Part shown: one piece after another, positions 6,318-9,626 of the stretch
Layout of the letters: each line of letters begins with the position of its first letter
How positions within the stretch are numbered: the first letter of the stretch is position 1
Source: Chitinophaga pinensis
GTDB lineage: Bacteria > Bacteroidota > Bacteroidia > UKL13-3
Direction of reading: 5' to 3'
Assembly: GCA_943323675.2 (NCBI GenBank)
Contig: CALPIR020000080.1
Coordinates: 1 to 9,626 of the forward strand
Length of the DNA stretch: 9,626 nt
Translations under genes and position numbers: made by a program
Notes under the pieces: model-generated
The model's database searches: none
What the model saw: the letters and a program-made list of their open reading frames with translations, nothing else
What the model was told of the DNA's origin: nothing

Positions 6318-6871
6318 CGTTTATTGTAATGTTCTTGTGCCATTAATGCAATACTTCTCTTTACCGCTTCCTTAAAAATAACTTCTGGTTTATAAGCTGC
6401 TATTTCTTCCTGTTTAACTGTAACATTTCCGGTTGATTGACTCACTAATAAATCATTTCGGTAAATGGTACTGGCATATTGTATGGTGCACCAAGCCTCG
6501 GTATAATTAAATGTATCTTTAAATTGATTTATCTTTTGTTTATCATGAAACGACCATTTGGGATCCATGTGTTGAATCTCTAAAATAAACCCAACATCAC
6601 TGGGCATATACAATAATACATCACTAAATAAATCGCCAAAAGCGCGTTTTGTTGCAAACAAATAACTCTTGTGTAAATCGGTAGTTTGAATGGTAAAGCC
6701 AGGCTCTTTCACCAAATGAGTATCATTAACCCTACTGCTGTATTTAACGTAAAGTGGTTGATCTATTTTATTGGAGGTGACACGTGCATAAGGACTAACT
6801 TCGAAATAGCCAATTTGTGTATTTACACAACCTGCAAAAAGTAATACCAACAGAAATGTATATTTGAACAT
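6314..6871 (-). CDS. Unrecognised lipoprotein (lipobox LFAGC)
   Basis: The 185-residue product starts MFKYTFLLVLLFAGC, a short positively charged end plus hydrophobic stretch closed by a lipobox with Cys15 as the lipidated residue. It is therefore probably a membrane-anchored periplasmic or outer-membrane lipoprotein. ATG 6871 gives this clean signal; a TTG at 6898 would add nine residues before it. I do not recognise the family. By eye the mature part alternates a helix (SYLFATKRAFGDLF), strands (VGFILEIQHM, AWCTIQYASTIY) and a final amphipathic helix (VIFKEAVKRSIALMAQEHY). This resembles the layout of small YajG/PqiC/LptE-like lipoproteins, but it is only a topology impression. The gene diverges from the propeller gene with 21 bp between starts and shares its TAA stop region with the GT4 gene. 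Confidence 0.75.
   Translation of the reverse strand: MFKYTFLLVLLFAGCVNTQIGYFEVSPYARVTSNKIDQPLYVKYSSRVNDTHLVKEPGFTIQTTDLHKSYLFATKRAFGDLFSDVLLYMPSDVGFILEIQHMDPKWSFHDKQKINQFKDTFNYTEAWCTIQYASTIYRNDLLVSQSTGNVTVKQEEIAAYKPEVIFKEAVKRSIALMAQEHYNKR
6815..6830. repeat. Perfect inverted repeat TTGTGTA-TT-TACACAA
   Basis: Two 7-bp arms are separated by 2 bp. The repeat lies in the beginning of the lipoprotein coding sequence, just after the lipidated Cys codon, and its centre is about 36 bp upstream of the -7 element of the divergent propeller gene. The position would suit a dimeric regulator acting on that promoter, but a 16-bp palindrome can also occur by chance in AT-rich coding DNA. Confidence 0.35.
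6859..6866 (+). promoter_or_regulatory. Candidate Bacteroidota -7 promoter element of the propeller gene
   Basis: TATATTTG matches TAnnTTTG exactly. Its last base is 27 nt before the GTG start at 6893, the same spacing as for hpt, and the flanking 12-mer TGTATATTTGAA is identical in both. This supports the GTG start. No TTTG -33 box is seen 19-21 nt further upstream (that place reads CAAA). Confidence 0.5.
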
Positions 6872-6892
6872 AACAACAAATTTAAACGTACT

Positions 6893-7960
6893 GTGCAAAT
6901 ACCAAACTTAAAATTAGTTTTTGTTTTATTGGGGTTGATAATCTATCAAAACTGTAAAGCACAATATCGCATGGAAGTATTAGACAGTAATACATTTACA
7001 TTTCATAAAGGAGTTGTACTAAGTAAAACTAGCTTTAGGGGATTGAGTGTGGTGGACGATAACACCATTTGGATAAGCGGGAGTCGCGGAACATTTGCAC
7101 GCAGTTTAGATGGCGGAAAAACTTTTACTTACACCCAATTAAATGGCTACGAAAAAAGTGATTTTAGAGACATTGAAGCTTTTGATAATCAACGTGCGGT
7201 GATGATGAGCAGCGGCACTCCAGCTTATATTTTAAAAACTACAGATGGTGGCTTAACCTGGAAAGAAGTTTACAAAAACACCGATAGTGCCTACTTTTTA
7301 GATGCCATGGATTTTTGGGATGAACAACGCGGAATGATTATTGGCGACCCAATTAACGGACATTTTGTATTGCTTGAAACCAACAACGGTGGCGAAACTT
7401 GGAAAGCGTTAGATACCACCAAAATACCACGTGCAATGGATGGAGAAGCCGTATTTGCAGCTAGCGGAACGAGCTTGAGGTGTTGGGATAAAAATGAATT
7501 TGGGTTTGTTACAGGTGGCGCATCAGCGCGTAGAATAACGGGTAATACACTATTTGATAAATATGTAATACAAAATATAGGAATTGTTCATGGAAAATCA
7601 TCGCAGGGGATTTTCTCTCAAACTAAATCTGGAACGCCATTTCTTGTTGGTGGAGACTACTTATGTGACAGTTGTAGTAACGTAAATGCCGCTCAACTAT
7701 TTTGGCCGAAAACAAAAGATAGAAACCTCAATATTTCTTTAATAAATAATAAATATAATATTGGTTATCGCTCATGTATAGAAGAATTATCAATACAAAC
7801 TTTTATAACTTGTGGCACTAGAGGAGTAGAAATAAAAACCAACAATAACAGTTGGATACAAATTTCAACCGAATCCTTCCATGTAGTGCGTAAAGCTAAA
7901 AAAGGGAATGCTGTATTTTTAGCAGGGCCTAATGGAAAAATTGCAAGGTTGCTTTATTAA
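6893..7960 (+). CDS. Secreted YCF48-like / BNR (Asp-box) beta-propeller protein
   Basis: This 355-residue protein begins with a probable Sec signal peptide: Lys7, then a hydrophobic run from about 8 to 18, and likely cleavage after Ala23 (CKA|Q). It has three clear Asp-box repeats: SLDGGKTF (71-78), TTDGGLTW (116-123) and TNNGGETW (163-170). The intervening strands fit a beta-propeller of the YCF48/sialidase-like type. In cyanobacteria YCF48 assists photosystem II assembly, but Bacteroidota carry many such exported propellers of unknown role, often misnamed oxidoreductases, so no enzyme activity is claimed. The later half has less regular repeats and a CDSC pair (about 258-261). No ATG fits; GTG 6893 gives the full signal peptide and lies 27 nt after a good -7 box. 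Transcription diverges from the lipoprotein gene. Confidence 0.85.
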   Translation: MQIPNLKLVFVLLGLIIYQNCKAQYRMEVLDSNTFTFHKGVVLSKTSFRGLSVVDDNTIWISGSRGTFARSLDGGKTFTYTQLNGYEKSDFRDIEAFDNQRAVMMSSGTPAYILKTTDGGLTWKEVYKNTDSAYFLDAMDFWDEQRGMIIGDPINGHFVLLETNNGGETWKALDTTKIPRAMDGEAVFAASGTSLRCWDKNEFGFVTGGASARRITGNTLFDKYVIQNIGIVHGKSSQGIFSQTKSGTPFLVGGDYLCDSCSNVNAAQLFWPKTKDRNLNISLINNKYNIGYRSCIEELSIQTFITCGTRGVEIKTNNNSWIQISTESFHVVRKAKKGNAVFLAGPNGKIARLLY

Positions 7961-8003
7961 AAAATCGACCAATTAAGTTATGATTAGTATTTACGGTGAA
8001 CGA

Positions 8004-9077
8004 TTAGAAGTGTCTATTTACTGCTGCTGCAATTTTACCAGCTGGCAGTTCTTCCATACAACTAACTCCATCAATACAACTACCTCTGTAAAAACATTTA
8101 CAAGTTTTGTTAGGTGCAACAATTTCGCCTTTACCAAACAAATCAAACTCATAAGGATTAAAGATGTTATTCATCAACACGATTTTCTTACCTAAAGCTA
8201 ATGTGATGTGCATACCCATGGTAACTTGGGTTATTACCATTTCGCAGTGGTTAACTAGGTTTATAAATTCAAACAAACTAAAATAGCCCAAATACAAAGC
8301 ACCACTGCGTTGCTGTATTTCTTTGTTTCGCATATCTTCAGCTTCCCCGCCTAATAGTAAAATTTCTGCATCAGGGTGTTGTTGTTTTAAGATAGCAACC
8401 AATTCTACCCATCTGTCTATACTCCACAAACGAGTTGTCCAGCGGCCACCGCAACCTGTGTTCATGCCAATTATTTTTTTGCCTTTGGGCAAATTCCATT
8501 TATACCCTTTATCATCATGTGTATCCATTAAGTATGGTTCGCCAGCATGAGTGTGTCCACATATTTCAAAAATCTCTTGTAAGTAGCTTTTGGTATTTGC
8601 TTTACTTACATCATCAAACATACCTGTAGAAAATTTATGTACTGCTAACTCATTCATTGGTTGAATTTCATTATCCTTCAACACATAACCATATTTCTCT
8701 TTAGCATCTACTATCTTCAGTAAAGCACCAGCCTCTTTTTCTTTATCTAAGTTAATGGCAATATCCCAATGGCTATGTTGTACATACAATAAACTGTTAT
8801 GATCCCATTTTAAAATCTCATCAATTTGCGATGATGGCAGGATATCGGGTGTCCAGGTAAGCCAGGTAATTTTACATTCGGGAAATTCTTTTTTAAACTT
8901 AACCACCAAAGGTGTGGTGCGAATAACATCGCCAATAGCACCCAATTTAATAATTAATATACGCTTAGAAACTTTGGTGTATGCCGAACAATCTGCACAA
9001 TGAAAACCATGCTGTTTGTGTGGTTTACATGGAATATGACCTTTATAGTGAATGCAATCTGCGTTAAATTTCATCAT
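8004..9077 (-). CDS. Glycosyltransferase family 9 (heptosyltransferase-like)
   Basis: This GT-B enzyme is related to the ADP-heptose:LPS heptosyltransferases (WaaC/WaaF/RfaF) and probably acts at the inner face of the cytoplasmic membrane in LPS or other surface-glycan assembly. Numbered from MKFN (ATG 9074, 356 residues), LIIKLGAIGDVIRTTPLV (40-57) is the family's N-terminal glycine loop. Later come IIGMNTGCGGRW, the donor-site strand ILLLGG and VTMGMHITLALGKKI. Before the loop sit Cys7, Cys16, Cys26 and Cys29 among several His, and near the C-terminus Cys325, Cys327, Cys333 and Cys339, suggesting metal binding or disulphides. The ATG pair 9077/9074 is chosen because Bacteroidota homologues, as I remember them, begin this way and a promoter lies 25-28 nt upstream. 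Starting at 9206 would add a hydrophobic 43-residue leader. The donor sugar is unknown. Confidence 0.88.
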   Translation of the reverse strand: MMKFNADCIHYKGHIPCKPHKQHGFHCADCSAYTKVSKRILIIKLGAIGDVIRTTPLVVKFKKEFPECKITWLTWTPDILPSSQIDEILKWDHNSLLYVQHSHWDIAINLDKEKEAGALLKIVDAKEKYGYVLKDNEIQPMNELAVHKFSTGMFDDVSKANTKSYLQEIFEICGHTHAGEPYLMDTHDDKGYKWNLPKGKKIIGMNTGCGGRWTTRLWSIDRWVELVAILKQQHPDAEILLLGGEAEDMRNKEIQQRSGALYLGYFSLFEFINLVNHCEMVITQVTMGMHITLALGKKIVLMNNIFNPYEFDLFGKGEIVAPNKTCKCFYRGSCIDGVSCMEELPAGKIAAAVNRHF

Positions 9078-9101
9078 GTTTGTTTGGCTTTGCCCTATTG
9101 G

Positions 9102-9133
9102 CAAGTATAACCACAAGCGACAAAAACACCAAA
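9102..9133 (-). promoter_or_regulatory. Candidate promoter of the GT9 gene (TTTG-N20-TATACTTG)
   Basis: On the minus strand a TTTG (-33 box, 9133-9130) is followed after 20 nt by TATACTTG (9109-9102), one mismatch from TAnnTTTG. This is the standard Bacteroidota spacing. The last base of the -7 box is 25 nt from ATG 9077 and 28 nt from ATG 9074. The site falls inside the in-frame upstream extension of the gene and so argues that the extension is untranslated leader and promoter. Confidence 0.5.
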
Positions 9134-9222
9134 TTAATAGGAGAACAAATAACGGCAATTTGTCAGTTAACCAAAGTTTGGAAAGCAATTTGTATCTTGC
9201 CATCACTCAATCTAACATAAAC

Positions 9223-9626
9223 ATGAAAAAAGGAACAATTATTCTTTTAGGTGTAGCAGCTTTGTTTTTGCTACTTATTTTTAACGGTTGTGGCAGTTAC
9301 AACAACATGGTAACCAAACAAGAAGCCACTTCATCTGCTTGGGCACAAGTTGAAAACGTGTACCAAAGACGTTTAGATTTAATACCTAACTTGGTTAACA
9401 CCGTTAAAGGAGTAGCTAATTTTGAACAAAAAACATTAACTGATGTAATTAACGCCCGTGCAAGTGCTTCTTCAATTAAGGTAGATGCCAGCAAACTTTC
9501 ACCTGATCAAATTCAAAAATTCCAAGCATCGCAAGGAGAATTGAGTCAAGCATTAGGTCGCTTAATGGTGGTTGCAGAACAATACCCTCAATTAAAAGCT
9601 ACCCAAAACTTTTTAGAGTTGCAGAA
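9223..9626 (+). CDS. lemA: LemA family protein (3' end beyond window)
   Basis: The first 134 residues are present and the frame is still open at the window end. The N-terminus is MKKGTIILLGVAALFLLLIFNGCGSY, a single hydrophobic anchor ending in a lipobox-like NGC (Cys23). It is followed by the LemA core: TKQEATSSAWAQVENVYQRR, then LDLIPNLVNTVKGVANFE, a Ser/Ala-rich stretch and a long helix (GELSQALGRLMVVAEQYPQLKA). LemA proteins are membrane-anchored four-helix-type proteins of poorly defined function, frequently followed by a TPM-domain (YgcG-like) gene, which would lie outside this window. Membership is clear from these motifs; whether Cys23 is lipidated is uncertain because the -3 residue is Phe. 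The gene diverges from the GT9 gene with 145 bp between starts. I saw no clean TAnnTTTG box for it; TATCTTGC at 9193-9200 is a weak candidate. Confidence 0.93.
   Translation, partial: MKKGTIILLGVAALFLLLIFNGCGSYNNMVTKQEATSSAWAQVENVYQRRLDLIPNLVNTVKGVANFEQKTLTDVINARASASSIKVDASKLSPDQIQKFQASQGELSQALGRLMVVAEQYPQLKATQNFLELQ

Noticed and set aside
7961..8003. Terminator or small gene between the propeller and GT9 genes
   Set aside because: The 43-bp gap has no stem-loop with T tract and no open frame of its own.
9078..9206. N-terminal membrane anchor on the GT9 enzyme
   Set aside because: The ATG pair at 9077/9074 fits the family N-terminus and a promoter sits within the extension, so I treat it as non-coding. 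Kept as a finding because it can be tested.

Overview
The window looks like chromosomal DNA of a Bacteroidota species, probably an environmental member of the Flavobacteriia/Sphingobacteriia/Chitinophagia type. The base composition is AT-rich. Starts generally lack a strong Shine-Dalgarno. Several start regions carry the Bacteroidota promoter core TAnnTTTG. Gene families such as the Cys-rich GT9, the YCF48-like propeller, the DUF2805/DUF2256 pair and the LemA lead sequence have forms typical of this phylum. I see no mobile element, CRISPR array, rRNA or tRNA. The genes are tightly packed, and the largest gap is about 145 bp.

Left part (1-1565): the tail of an unidentified upstream gene overlaps the start of maf, a YhdE-type dTTP/UTP pyrophosphatase. 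maf runs tail-to-tail, with a 12-bp overlap, into a short Ppx/GppA-type phosphatase that probably starts at TTG.

Photolyase block (1612-3604): a 512-residue cryptochrome/photolyase-family flavoprotein is read leftward, probably co-transcribed with ppx. Forty-one bases away, two small genes are read rightward and overlap by ATGA: a DUF2805/TIGR03643 protein with an HTH-like core and a 45-residue DUF2256 zinc-ribbon protein. From memory of other genomes, these two families recur beside photolyases. Their function is unknown, so this is the best candidate for an undescribed system in the window. The photolyase itself appears to lack the flavin-proximal Trp of the classical electron-transfer triad.

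Middle (3720-6317): hpt (hypoxanthine phosphoribosyltransferase) is read leftward. It diverges from a two-gene unit of a zinc-ribbon SAM methyltransferase and a GT4 glycosyltransferase, which probably modifies a cell-surface glycan.

Right part (6314-9626): an unrecognised lipoprotein and a secreted YCF48-like beta-propeller are transcribed divergently from a 21-bp gap. They are followed by a leftward GT9 (heptosyltransferase-like) gene with Cys clusters at both ends and a good TTTG-N20-TATACTTG promoter. Last is the start of lemA, cut by the window end. Apart from the photolyase block and the envelope/glycan genes, the content is ordinary housekeeping.
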